Shown: one piece after another, positions 1 to 8,665 of the stretch | Layout: each line of letters starts with the position of its first letter | Numbering within the stretch: position 1 is the first letter of the stretch | NCBI RefSeq assembly: GCF_003264365.1 | Contig: NZ_PYAK01000003.1 | Location: 221,594 to 285,593, forward strand | Reading direction: 5' to 3' | Origin: Micromonospora noduli | GTDB taxonomy: Bacteria; Actinomycetota; Actinomycetes; Mycobacteriales; Micromonosporaceae | Length of the DNA: 64,000 bases | The notes under the pieces: generated by a model | Databases searched by the model: none | Seen by the model: the letters and a program-made list of their open reading frames with translations, nothing else | What the model was told of the DNA's origin: nothing | Position numbers and translations under genes: made by a program

Positions 1-2663
1 CTGATCGGGGCGCCCATGATCTCGTGGTTGCCGGGCACGTAGTACCAGGGCAGCGCGTCGCCCAACTCCTCGTCGAGGATCCGCCGGGCCAGCGCGAAGT
101 CGGCCGGGTAGGCGGTGTCCACGAAGTCGCCGTTGATCAGGAGGAAGTCCGGCCGGGCCGCCCGCACCTCGCGCAACGTCCGCCGGGCCTGGGCGACCAG
201 GTCGCTGTCCGGGTCGGCGGCGACGAACTGGGCGTCGGAGAGCACCGCGAACCGCCACGGCGCGCCGTCCACAGTGCCGTCGCGGACCACCACCCGATCG
301 GTACGCGGGGCCACCTCCGGCACGTCGACCGTCGGGGGCACCTTCGCCACCAGGTCGTCGATGATCACCTCGCTGGTGTACTGCGCCGCGGCGTTCGTCT
401 CGGCCACGTAGAAACGGCGTACCCGCACCGGGTACTGCACCCCGGCCGGCACCGCGAACTCCACGTACCGCCAGCCGGTCCAGGTGATCAGCGGGCCACG
501 CAGCACGTGTTGGGTGTCCTGGGCGTCGTGCAGGTGCAGGCTGGGCCACTCCCCGGTGCCGTTGCCGTGGATCCACATCCCGAAGGCCTGCGGCTGACCG
601 GGCACCTCGATCCAGGCGGGCGGGTCGGCGTACGCGGCCCGCGTGCCGGTGGACTGGCTGAAGTCGTACGACATTCGGAGGCCGGTGCCGGTGTGCCCGG
701 GCGCCGGCGCGACCGAACCGCTGGCGCGGGCCTGGCTGAACCGCCAGGTCGCGGCGTCGTCGAAGCCGGCGACCGGCACGTCGGTCAGCCCGACGGTGAC
801 CGGCAGGACAGCGCTCGTGCGTCCGACGTGAACGGTCACCAGGCCCGAGCCGGTGTCCCGCAACGCGGCGATGGACAGGTTGCCGTCCCCGGTGGGGGTG
901 ATCCGCAGCAGGTCCCGGTCGTAGTCGACTGTGAGGTCGGCCGGCTCGATCGGTGCGGTGTTGCCTTCGGCGTCGTACCCGACCACACCGACCACCGCGT
1001 TACCGTCCCGGCCGGTCAGCCCGACCCGCGGCGCGGTGGTGCCGATCCGGACCAGCGGGCCGAGCACCGTGAGGTTCAGCGAGCCGGTGACGTGCCCCCG
1101 TGCGGCGATGACCGTGCTGGCCCCCGGTACGGCGGCGCGGAACACGCCGTCACGGCCGACCCGGCCGCGTACCGCCGGAGTCGCCCGCCAGGTGGGGGCG
1201 CCGGCCGCCGGGCCGTACGTCTCGTCGTAGCCGGATGCGGTGAGGGTGCGGGTCAGCCCCGGGAAGACCCGGTCGGGCCGCCCACCTCGCACCGGTGATA
1301 CGCCGGGGGCGGCGGTGGGGTCGCTGGCCGTCTCGACCCAGTAGCCGGTGAGTCGCCCGCTCCCCTTCGGGGCATAGATGGCCAGGCCGTTGGGCACGGC
1401 CCGCTCGCTGCCGTCGGAGGGGCCGTTCTCCAGCTGCACTGCGGGTGCGCCCGGCTCCCGGGCCAGCAGTGTGGACGATCCGCCACCATCCAGGTTGAGC
1501 GCGTGGTGGGCGCCCAGCTCGGCCATCATCCGGCCCATCTCGGTCTGCGTCACCCCGCGGCTGTCGACCTGGCGGCCGTCCACCGTCAGCATGATCATCT
1601 TTCGACCGTCAGAGCTGAACCCGACGGCGGTGCGGGGGGCGAGGGTCGGGTCGGCGATGCTCTGCACGACGCCGTCGCGGACCAGGACGTTGCCGCCCCC
1701 GACCGCCGCGTGCAGGGTGCTGCCGTCGGAAGGCTTCGGCCGCCAGGCCACCGCCACCGGGTCACCGGGGCGCAGGGCGGCCAGCGCGTCCGCGCCGAGG
1801 TCTCGGCCAAGCAGCACGGTGCTGCCTGCGACGATCGGGCCGCTACCGGCCACGCTTCCCACCGCGGCCACCCGACCGCCGGTCACTGTGACCTCGACCA
1901 CCCGGGCCGCGCCCTCCACGGCACGCTGCCGGGAGTACGTCCCCCACAGCTCGGTGAAGGCGCCGATGCCGTCGGCCTGCACCATGTTGTTGAACTGGGT
2001 CAGCGGGACCGCCCCGGTGGGCAGTGTGGCGCTGCCGTCGAAGTTCACCTCGATCACCCGTCCGAGCCCGTTGGTGGTGACCGCCACCGCGTTGCGGTGA
2101 CCGCTGACCCCCGACTGGATCAGCTCGCCGTTCCGGACGCCGACGCCCTGGGCTGCGCCGGAGTTGTTGATGTCGAAGAAGTCACCGTTGACCGCGGCGA
2201 CCGCGTGCGACTGGTCCACCGCCTTTCGCAGCGGCTCGGCTCGGCTGACCGCGCCGGAGTTGACGTAGTCGACGGTGGAGCCGCCGGCCAGGTCGGTGGT
2301 GAGCGCGTCGGCGCGCAGCCAGCCCTCGGCGTCGTACCTGTCGAAGGACGTCAGCTGGACCCCCGGCGCGACCGGCCGGGTGGCCTTCGTGGTCTCCAGC
2401 CCGCCGGCCGGCTCCACACCGCCAGCGTCGGCGGTCGGGGCGGTCGCGACTGTCGGGGCGGCGGCCAGGCTGACCGAGCCGGCCGGGCGGGAGGACGCGG
2501 GCGGCGCGTCCTCGGCGATGGTGGGTGAGGCCACTGACGATGAGGCCACGGTGGGCAGGTCGATGGTGGGCGCGGCGGTGGCCGGCGGCGACAGGGCCAG
2601 GGCGAGCAGCGGCGTCAGCAGCAGGACGCCGGTGCGGCGGGCGGATCGTCTGCGGGTACGCAT
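1..2663 (-). CDS. Secreted phosphodiester glycosidase / metallophosphoesterase fusion, 3' end outside window
   Basis: The gene reads leftward off the window; 887 codons are visible. The start at 2663 gives an Arg-rich, hydrophobic signal peptide ending in an Ala-rich cleavage region near residue 31. A NAGPA-like phosphodiester glycosidase domain follows, with VNGDFFD near residue 158 and NLDGGGSS near residue 393. Ig/carbohydrate-binding-like beta regions come next. The last visible part is a calcineurin-type phosphoesterase with INGDFVD near 845 and PGNHE near 878. Family knowledge: NAGPA domains cleave sugar-phosphodiester bonds, and GNHE is a metal-ligand motif. A role in extracellular phosphodiester or teichoic-type polymer turnover is inference. 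The 180 bases upstream include an unusually AT-rich patch (2684-2720) that probably holds the promoter. Confidence 0.85.
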   Translation of the reverse strand, partial: MRTRRRSARRTGVLLLTPLLALALSPPATAAPTIDLPTVASSSVASPTIAEDAPPASSRPAGSVSLAAAPTVATAPTADAGGVEPAGGLETTKATRPVAPGVQLTSFDRYDAEGWLRADALTTDLAGGSTVDYVNSGAVSRAEPLRKAVDQSHAVAAVNGDFFDINNSGAAQGVGVRNGELIQSGVSGHRNAVAVTTNGLGRVIEVNFDGSATLPTGAVPLTQFNNMVQADGIGAFTELWGTYSRQRAVEGAARVVEVTVTGGRVAAVGSVAGSGPIVAGSTVLLGRDLGADALAALRPGDPVAVAWRPKPSDGSTLHAAVGGGNVLVRDGVVQSIADPTLAPRTAVGFSSDGRKMIMLTVDGRQVDSRGVTQTEMGRMMAELGAHHALNLDGGGSSTLLAREPGAPAVQLENGPSDGSERAVPNGLAIYAPKGSGRLTGYWVETASDPTAAPGVSPVRGGRPDRVFPGLTRTLTASGYDETYGPAAGAPTWRATPAVRGRVGRDGVFRAAVPGASTVIAARGHVTGSLNLTVLGPLVRIGTTAPRVGLTGRDGNAVVGVVGYDAEGNTAPIEPADLTVDYDRDLLRITPTGDGNLSIAALRDTGSGLVTVHVGRTSAVLPVTVGLTDVPVAGFDDAATWRFSQARASGSVAPAPGHTGTGLRMSYDFSQSTGTRAAYADPPAWIEVPGQPQAFGMWIHGNGTGEWPSLHLHDAQDTQHVLRGPLITWTGWRYVEFAVPAGVQYPVRVRRFYVAETNAAAQYTSEVIIDDLVAKVPPTVDVPEVAPRTDRVVVRDGTVDGAPWRFAVLSDAQFVAADPDSDLVAQARRTLREVRAARPDFLLINGDFVDTAYPADFALARRILDEELGDALPWYYVPGNHEIMGAPI

Positions 2664-2847
2664 GGACGACAGTCAACCCGGATATGAATAGAAGTTTCAA
2701 TACCTGTCGACTGAACCGAAGGAAAATTCCAACAACTCACCGCTCGGGCATCGGTTCCGTTGGCGTCGTCGCCAGCCCGTTGCGGCTCCCACCGATCGCA
2801 GGTGCCGGGCCGGCCACCCCCTCCCGGGCAAAGGCGACGAGGTACAT

Positions 2848-2886
2848 GACGAAGGGGCACGGCCGCGATGGCCGTGCCCCTTCGTC
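2848..2886 (-). terminator. Rho-gene terminator hairpin
   Basis: Perfect 17-bp inverted repeat (2848-2864 with 2870-2886) with a 5-base loop, starting 16 bases past the rho stop codon. No clear U-tract follows, as is usual in GC-rich actinobacteria. It lies in the gap between rho and the next minus-strand gene. Confidence 0.8.
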
Positions 2887-2901
2887 GTCACCCGGGGATG
2901 G

Positions 2902-5124
2902 TTACTCCCCCGGCGTCGACTTCGCGATCTGCATCAGGAACTCGATGTTCGTGCGGGACTGCTTGAGCCGGTCCAGCAGGAGATCCATCGCGGCCTGCGA
3001 GTCCAGCGAGTGCAGCACCTTCCGGAGCTTGTGGATGATGGCCAGCTCTTCCGGTGCGAGCAGGACCTCTTCCTTACGCGTACCGGACGGGTTGATGTCG
3101 ATGGCCGGGAAGGTCCGCTTGTCGGCGATCTTCCGGTCCAGCTTCAACTCGGCGTTGCCGGTGCCCTTGAACTCCTCGAAGATGACCGTGTCCGCCATGG
3201 ACCCGGTCTCCACCAGCGCCGTGGCGATGATGGTCAGCGACCCGCCGTTCTCGATGTTGCGGGCCGCGCCGAGGAAGCGCTTCGGCGGGTAGAGCGCGGT
3301 GGAGTCGATACCACCCGACATGATCCGGCCGCTGGCCGGTGCCGCCAGGTTGTACGACCGACCGAGCCGGGTCACCGAGTCGAGCAGCACGACGACGTCG
3401 TGCCCAAGCTCGACGAGGCGCTTGGCCCGCTCGATGGCCAACTCCGCCACCGTGGTGTGGTCCTGCGGCGGACGGTCGAACGTGGCCGCGATGACCTCGC
3501 CCTTGATCGACCGCTGCATGTCGGTGACCTCTTCAGGCCGCTCGTCCACCAGCACCACCATCAGGTGGCACTCCGGGTTGTTGCGGGTGATCGCGTTCGC
3601 GATCGCCTGCAGCACCATCGTCTTACCCGCCTTGGGCGGAGACTGGATGAGTGCCCGCTGGCCCTTGCCGATCGGCATGACCAGGTCGATGACCCGGGTG
3701 GTCAGGATGTGCGGCTCGGTCTCCAGCCGCAGGCGCTCCTGCGGGTAGAGCGGGGTGAGCTTGTAGAACTCCGGACGACGCCGGGCCTCCTCCGGCTCCA
3801 TCCCGTTGATCGTGTCCAGCCGCATCAGCGGGTTGTACTTGTCGCGCCGCTGGTCGCCGCTGTTGCCGCCCTCTCGGGCCGCCCGCACCGCACCGGTGAT
3901 CGCGTCACCGCGGCGCAGGCCGTACTTCTTGATCTGGGACATCGAGACGTACACGTCGTTCGGGCCGGCCAGGTAACCGGTCGTCCGCACGAAGGCGTAG
4001 TTGTCGAGCACGTCGATGATGCCGGCCACCGGGACGAGCACGTCGTCCTCGTTGACCTGCGGCTCACGCCCGCCGGTGTCGGCACCGGTCTCGGTGCGCT
4101 CGCCGCGCCCACGGCGACGGTCCCGGAAACGGCTTCGCCGGCCGCGCCGGCCGCCGCCCTCGTCGTCGTCGTCGCTGTCCCGCTCGACACGCTGACCACG
4201 GTCGTTGCGGTCGTTGCGGTCACCGCGATCGGGTCGGTCGTTGCGCTCGGCACGCTCGCCCCGGTCGGAACGCTCGCCCCGGTCGTTGCGCTCGCCACGA
4301 TCGGAACGCTCGCCCCGGTCGTTGCGCTCGCCACGATCGGCACGCTCGCCCCGGTCAGCACGCTCGGTACGGTCGGCACGCTCGGTCCGCTCGGTACGGT
4401 CGGCACGCTCGGTCCGCTCGCCCCGGTCGGCACGCTCGGTCCGCTCGCCCCGGTCGGCACGCTCGGTCCGCTCGCCCCGGTCGGCACGCTCGCCCCGGTC
4501 GGCACGCTCGGTCCGCTCGCCCCGGTCGGCACGCTCGGCGCGCTCCGGACGCTCGGCCCGCTCGCGGCGGTTCTCGCCACGGTCGGCCCGCTCGCCGGCT
4601 TCCGCCTCGTCGGTCCGAGCCTCGGTCGCCCGCGTCTCGGTCGCCCGCGTCTCAGTCGCCCGCGCCTCGGTCGCCCGTGCCTCAGCGGGGCGAGCCTCGG
4701 TGGTACGGGCCTCTGCCGTTGCGGTCCGGCTCCGCCGGGTGCGGCTACGGCCCTCGGTCTCGGCGGCCGGCTCGGCCGGCACCTGCTCGGCACCGCGTCC
4801 TTCGGCTGCCGGCCGGTCGGCGGTCTCCCGCACCTCGGCGCGCACCCCCTCGCGGGTCGGGGCGGCCGCGGCCGCGACCTCGGCCCGTGGTCGAGGGGTC
4901 CCGGCGGCGTTGCCGCCCTGCCGCTCGGAAATCGCGGCGATCAGCTCGCCCTTGCGCATGCGAGCCGTGCCGGAGATGCCGAGCGACGCAGCCAGGCTCT
5001 GCAGCTCTGGCAGCAGCATCGCCGACAGACCGGTGCCGCTACGCCGACGACGGGCGGGAGCGGCGGCGGTGGCATCGCCAGCGACGTTGGAAACATCCGA
5101 CGTCACGTCGGTGGTGTCGCTCAA
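2902..5124 (-). CDS. rho: Transcription termination factor Rho
   Basis: A 740-aa hexameric RNA-dependent ATPase/helicase that ends transcription. Visible in order: a Rho_N SAP-like helical domain (about residues 30-70), a long disordered insert of charged repeats (about 75-345), a cold-shock-type RNA-binding fold (VAGIIDVLDNYAFVRT near 365), then the RecA-like ATPase. The P-loop SPPKAGKT lies near residue 495 and the arginine/Walker B region LLDSVTRLGRSYN is present. It is much longer than the roughly 420-residue E. coli protein because of the insert, which is a known actinobacterial feature. Translation probably starts at a TTG codon with AAGGA a few bases upstream. thrB lies upstream, as in other actinobacteria. 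Function is secure; only the start is moderately uncertain. Confidence 0.97.
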   Translation of the reverse strand: MSDTTDVTSDVSNVAGDATAAAPARRRRSGTGLSAMLLPELQSLAASLGISGTARMRKGELIAAISERQGGNAAGTPRPRAEVAAAAAPTREGVRAEVRETADRPAAEGRGAEQVPAEPAAETEGRSRTRRSRTATAEARTTEARPAEARATEARATETRATETRATEARTDEAEAGERADRGENRRERAERPERAERADRGERTERADRGERADRGERTERADRGERTERADRGERTERADRTERTERADRTERADRGERADRGERNDRGERSDRGERNDRGERSDRGERAERNDRPDRGDRNDRNDRGQRVERDSDDDDEGGGRRGRRSRFRDRRRGRGERTETGADTGGREPQVNEDDVLVPVAGIIDVLDNYAFVRTTGYLAGPNDVYVSMSQIKKYGLRRGDAITGAVRAAREGGNSGDQRRDKYNPLMRLDTINGMEPEEARRRPEFYKLTPLYPQERLRLETEPHILTTRVIDLVMPIGKGQRALIQSPPKAGKTMVLQAIANAITRNNPECHLMVVLVDERPEEVTDMQRSIKGEVIAATFDRPPQDHTTVAELAIERAKRLVELGHDVVVLLDSVTRLGRSYNLAAPASGRIMSGGIDSTALYPPKRFLGAARNIENGGSLTIIATALVETGSMADTVIFEEFKGTGNAELKLDRKIADKRTFPAIDINPSGTRKEEVLLAPEELAIIHKLRKVLHSLDSQAAMDLLLDRLKQSRTNIEFLMQIAKSTPGE
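4195..4565 (-). repeat. Degenerate tandem repeats coding the Rho charged insert
   Basis: The DNA repeats short units built on the codons for ADRGER, TERADR and NDRGER many times in a row. Units are 18-27 bases and vary by codon. They are translated in the rho frame as an Arg/Asp/Glu low-complexity tract, so this is an internal coding repeat and not a separate element. Such tracts can change length by slippage. Confidence 0.85.
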
Positions 5125-5421
5125 TGGATTCCTTCCCTCGATAAGGCCGGGACTGCCCGGAGTCGGAGCTCAGGTGGCCGGGCGGCCTCGGTGCACCCGC
5201 CTCGCAAGGACGCGTCGCGGGAGTCTGTGACACAGCAGCCGGTCGGTATCCCGACTCACCAACGTCGGTGAGCAGGTCTCGCCGTCTGCGGCGACCTGTG
5301 GAAACTGCGGTGCGGCGTGGGCCTTTGGCAGGGGTAGACGGGCTGACCGCCGAGAGCTTCGGGGGTGCGCCGCCCCGCAGGAGATCGCGTGCTTCGCGGC
5401 TGTGCTAGGTCTAGAGCGTAA
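5125..5421. other. Intergenic region between thrB and rho
   Basis: 297 bases without a convincing gene. It is the only place for a separate rho promoter and leader. A small hairpin (5255-5260 with 5267-5272) is present. The AT-richer stretch at about 5403-5428, next to the thrB stop, is the best promoter candidate, but no clear -35/-10 pair can be called. No other structure was seen. Confidence 0.4.
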
Positions 5422-6366
5422 TCAACTCTTCCGACCTGCGGCAACAGGGTCCCGCTCGGCGTGTCCAAGTCTACCCCGCGCGACCCGCGCGCCGCTGACG
5501 TCTATCGGTAACTGCCAGATCTCCCAGTCTGTTCCCACTGGGAAGCCCGCTGGAGGCTGGCTGAGCGCCAGCACAGTCGGCCCCGCCCCACTGACCACAG
5601 CTGCCACATCGGCCGCTCGTAACGCGCTGACCAGGGCAGACGTGCCTGGCATCCCGGCTGCACGGTAATCCTGATGGAGCCGGTCGACGGTGGCCGGCAG
5701 CAGCAGGGTCGGATCCGTGGTGAGCGCGTGCACCAGCAGTGCTGCCCGCCCGGCGGTCAACGCGGCGTCACCGTGCGGCACGGTTGCCGGCAGAGCGGCC
5801 CGCGCGGTCGCGGTCAACCCGCGTTCCGCCGGAACGAAAACAGTGGGCCGCACCGCGGCGGCGACCGGCAGGGAGACCGCCCGGGCGCCGCCCGGCTCGG
5901 ACCAGGCCACTGTGAAACCGCCGAGCAGGCACGGCGCCACATTGTCGGGGTGGCCCTCGATCTCGGCGGCCAGCCGCAGCGCGCCGGCGTCGTCGAGGCG
6001 GTGCTGCCCATCAACGACCAGGGCACGGGCCAGCAGCACCCCGGCGACGATCGCGGCCGACGAGGAGCCCAGCCCGCGTGCCTGGGGGATCCGGTTGACG
6101 CACTCCACGCTCAGCCCCGCGGGGTGGGCCCCGAGCACGTCGAACGCGGCGCGCATGGCCCGCACCACCAGGTGCCGGTCGTCGTCGGGCAGCTCACCGG
6201 CGCCCTGCCCGGTCACTGTCACCCGGACACCACCCGAGGCGACCTCGGCCGCCACGTCGTCGTAGAGCCCGAGGGCGAGACCCAGCGCGTCGAAGCCCGG
6301 GCCCAGGTTGGCGCTGGTCGCCGGGACGCGGACCCGGACCGGCTCGGCGGTGAAGTTCGTCGGCAC
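5422..6366 (-). CDS. thrB: Homoserine kinase
   Basis: A 314-aa GHMP kinase that phosphorylates L-homoserine to O-phospho-L-homoserine for threonine synthesis. The N-terminus has the GHMP start VRVPATSANLGPGFDALG. The ATP-binding loop PQARGLGSSSAAIVAG lies near residue 97, and the C-terminus has VSGAGPTVLAL. Length is normal for the family. It sits immediately upstream of rho, as in other actinobacteria, but is separated from thrC by three unrelated genes. The start at 6366 fits the family N-terminus. Confidence 0.95.
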   Translation of the reverse strand: MPTNFTAEPVRVRVPATSANLGPGFDALGLALGLYDDVAAEVASGGVRVTVTGQGAGELPDDDRHLVVRAMRAAFDVLGAHPAGLSVECVNRIPQARGLGSSSAAIVAGVLLARALVVDGQHRLDDAGALRLAAEIEGHPDNVAPCLLGGFTVAWSEPGGARAVSLPVAAAVRPTVFVPAERGLTATARAALPATVPHGDAALTAGRAALLVHALTTDPTLLLPATVDRLHQDYRAAGMPGTSALVSALRAADVAAVVSGAGPTVLALSQPPAGFPVGTDWEIWQLPIDVSGARVARGRLGHAERDPVAAGRKS

Positions 6367-6430
6367 GCGCTCATGCTAGGGCTCGGGACCGACGAACCGG
6401 TTCCGAGCCCGCTGCCTGGGACCGCAGAGT

Positions 6431-7675
6431 TCAGCCGGCGGGGTCCGGGACCGGCTCGACGGCCGGATCGGTGAGCGACAGCCGGCGGGTGGCGATCCGC
6501 CAGCCCACCGCGTACACGAGGGTGATCAGACCGCAGCCGGCGAGCACCACCCGTTCGTCGACCGAGTCCACCACCAGGGCCACCGCCAGTTGACTCACCG
6601 AGATCGCCAGCGTCGCCAGCATCATGTCGGTGGCGAAGACGCGGCCCCGCAGCCGGTCCGGAACCTCACCCTGAAGGGCGAAGTTCGACATCACCCAGTT
6701 GCTGCCTCCCGCGAAGTGCGCCACGAAGACCAGCAGCAGCACCAGCGGAAACCATCGCACCACCGAGGTGCCCAGGTAGGACAGGCCGTAGAGCGACATG
6801 GACAGCGCGAGCCCGGGCAGTAGCCAGGCCCGGTTGGTCAACACCCGGCGCATCAGGATCGGCCCCACCAACGCTCCCGCGCCGCGTACCGCGAAGAGCA
6901 GTCCGGCACCGAGCGGGCCGACACCGTACACGCCGGCCAGCAGCGGAAACACGGTCAACACGCCATTGCCCAGGCCCACCGCGGACTTGACGGTGACCAG
7001 CGCGAGCACGCGGGGCCGGTGACCGATGTAGCCGAGCGCCTCGCGGACCGCCGACCAGGTCCGCTGGGCCGGTTGGTCGGCGTCCCGGGGCGCCTGCAAC
7101 GGCCGGCGGATCCGGGTGGCGAGGGCCGCAGCCGCCGCGAGGCCCGCCGCCGCGACCCAGAAGCAGACGTACGGGCCGGCAGCGGTGCTGAGCACGCCAC
7201 CGAGCGACGCACCGACCACTGTCATGGTGCCCCAGGCCGAGCCGGCGACGGCGTTGCCAGCGGCGAGCTCGTGCGGCTCCAGAACGTTGGGCAGGGCGGC
7301 CTGGGCGGCCGGCGAGTAGAACGCCTTGGCGACCGCCACCACGCCGATCGCGACCAGCGCCAGCCAGGCCGTTCCGGCGTTGCGCACGCCGAGCAGCAGC
7401 AGCACGCCCGCCAGCGCGGCCACGTTCGCGGCGATCATGATCTTCCGGCGGTCAAAGCGGTCGGCGATCGTGCCGGTGTACGGCAGCAGCAACGCCACGA
7501 TGCCGGTGTCGACCGCCAACACCAGCGCGCCCCAGACGCCGCTGCCGGTCAGGTGCGGCAGCAGCACCAGCAGCGGCACCATGACGAACCAGTCGGCGCC
7601 GAAGACCACCAGCTCGGCGAGGAAGAGGTTGCGGAAGCTCCGATTGCCGGTCAGAACCGAGAGGGTGGACGCCAC
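6431..7675 (-). CDS. MFS transporter
   Basis: A 414-aa protein with about 12 hydrophobic segments and the MFS loop motif between TM2 and TM3 (GTIADRFDRRKIM). It resembles MFS_3/enterobactin-exporter-like proteins (LFLAELVVFGADWF near the start). I start it at a GTG at 7675, because the reading frame further upstream only shadows the deacetylase gene. The gap to that gene is 11 bases, so the two are probably co-transcribed. Substrate unknown; drug or siderophore export is a family-level guess. Confidence 0.85.
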   Translation of the reverse strand: MASTLSVLTGNRSFRNLFLAELVVFGADWFVMVPLLVLLPHLTGSGVWGALVLAVDTGIVALLLPYTGTIADRFDRRKIMIAANVAALAGVLLLLGVRNAGTAWLALVAIGVVAVAKAFYSPAAQAALPNVLEPHELAAGNAVAGSAWGTMTVVGASLGGVLSTAAGPYVCFWVAAAGLAAAAALATRIRRPLQAPRDADQPAQRTWSAVREALGYIGHRPRVLALVTVKSAVGLGNGVLTVFPLLAGVYGVGPLGAGLLFAVRGAGALVGPILMRRVLTNRAWLLPGLALSMSLYGLSYLGTSVVRWFPLVLLLVFVAHFAGGSNWVMSNFALQGEVPDRLRGRVFATDMMLATLAISVSQLAVALVVDSVDERVVLAGCGLITLVYAVGWRIATRRLSLTDPAVEPVPDPAG

Positions 7676-7686
7676 GGAGCGCGACC

Positions 7687-8505
7687 CTACCTGGTCGTCG
7701 TCGAAGCCATACCCGCTCCCAGCAGCGCCGAGACCGTGACGAAGGTGTAGCCGCGCGACCGTAGCCCGTTGATCATGTCGGTCAGCCCTCGCAGTGCGAC
7801 CAGCCGTCGGCGCGCCCCCACATCGTGGCCGAGCACGATCGTTCCCGGTCGGACCGCGGCCACGATCCGTCGGGCGTGACCGGCCGGATCGTCGGGGAAC
7901 TCGCGCTCCACCATCTGCAACGACCAGAGCACCAGGCGATAGTCCAGCCGGGCCGCCGCGTGCAGCACCGCCCCGCCCAGGTGGCCGTACGGCGGGCGGA
8001 GGAGCGCCGGCGGCACCCCGGTCAGGTCGGCGATCGCGTCGTGGCTGCGGCGCAGGTCGTCGTACGCCTCGGCGGCGTCCAGTGCGGCCAGGTCCCGGTG
8101 CTCCCAGCTGTGGTTTCCCACCTCGTGCCCGGCGAGCCGGTCGCGGACGACGTCGGCGTGCCGGCGGACCTGCGCCCCGACCATGAAGAAGGTGGCCGGA
8201 ACCCGGTGCTGGGCCAGAGTGTCGAGCACCATGGGAGTCCACTGTGGTGCCGGGCCGTCGTCGAAGGTGAGGGCCACCAGGCGCTGGTTGGTCCGCCCCG
8301 ACCAGACGACCTCCAGCGCGCCGCTGCCGACGTCCTGCTGGCCGTTACCGAGGGTGGTGCCGGCAGGGCCGCCGGCGATCGGCGTCCGGCGATGGGTGAT
8401 CCGCCACGCCTCCGACGTCCCGGCACCGATGGCCACGCCGCCCACCACCAGCAGGCCACGGCGCAGCAGATCGCGCCGTCCCCACCCGCGCGCGCCCTCG
8501 GCCAT
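7687..8505 (-). CDS. Polysaccharide deacetylase (NodB homology) family protein
   Basis: A 272-aa exported enzyme. The N-terminus has a twin-Arg-like GRRDLLRRGLLVVGG stretch and hydrophobic core, so it is probably a Tat or Sec substrate. The NodB domain shows motif 1 LTFDDGPAP (metal/catalytic Asp), motif 2 HEVGNHSWEH (metal His pair) and motif 3 RPPYGHLG. Family members remove N- or O-acetyl groups from peptidoglycan, chitin or xylan; the substrate here is not visible. It directly precedes an MFS gene. An AT-richer upstream patch at about 8550-8575 may hold the promoter. Confidence 0.9.
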   Translation of the reverse strand: MAEGARGWGRRDLLRRGLLVVGGVAIGAGTSEAWRITHRRTPIAGGPAGTTLGNGQQDVGSGALEVVWSGRTNQRLVALTFDDGPAPQWTPMVLDTLAQHRVPATFFMVGAQVRRHADVVRDRLAGHEVGNHSWEHRDLAALDAAEAYDDLRRSHDAIADLTGVPPALLRPPYGHLGGAVLHAAARLDYRLVLWSLQMVEREFPDDPAGHARRIVAAVRPGTIVLGHDVGARRRLVALRGLTDMINGLRSRGYTFVTVSALLGAGMASTTTR

Positions 8506-8613
8506 CCGCCCGCCCTCGCTTCACCCACACCCCCACCTGCCTACGAGGAGTATGCAAGAAGTTACACAAAGTGTGGGGTCGTCGAGTCGGAGTGTTTTCG
8601 GTCGAATGAACCT

Positions 8614-8650
8614 GGAACGCCCCCGGCGAAAAATCCGCCGGGGGCGTTCC
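8614..8650 (-). terminator. Terminator of the RND exporter gene
   Basis: Perfect 15-bp GC-rich inverted repeat (8614-8628 with 8636-8650) with a 7-base A-rich loop, starting about 16 bases beyond the stop of the RND gene. Confidence 0.8.
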
Positions 8651-8665
8651 GAACCACGCTGCGAC

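Noticed and set aside
4195..4565. CRISPR-like array appearance
   Set aside because: Units are variable, contiguous and without unique spacers; they are translated in the rho frame.
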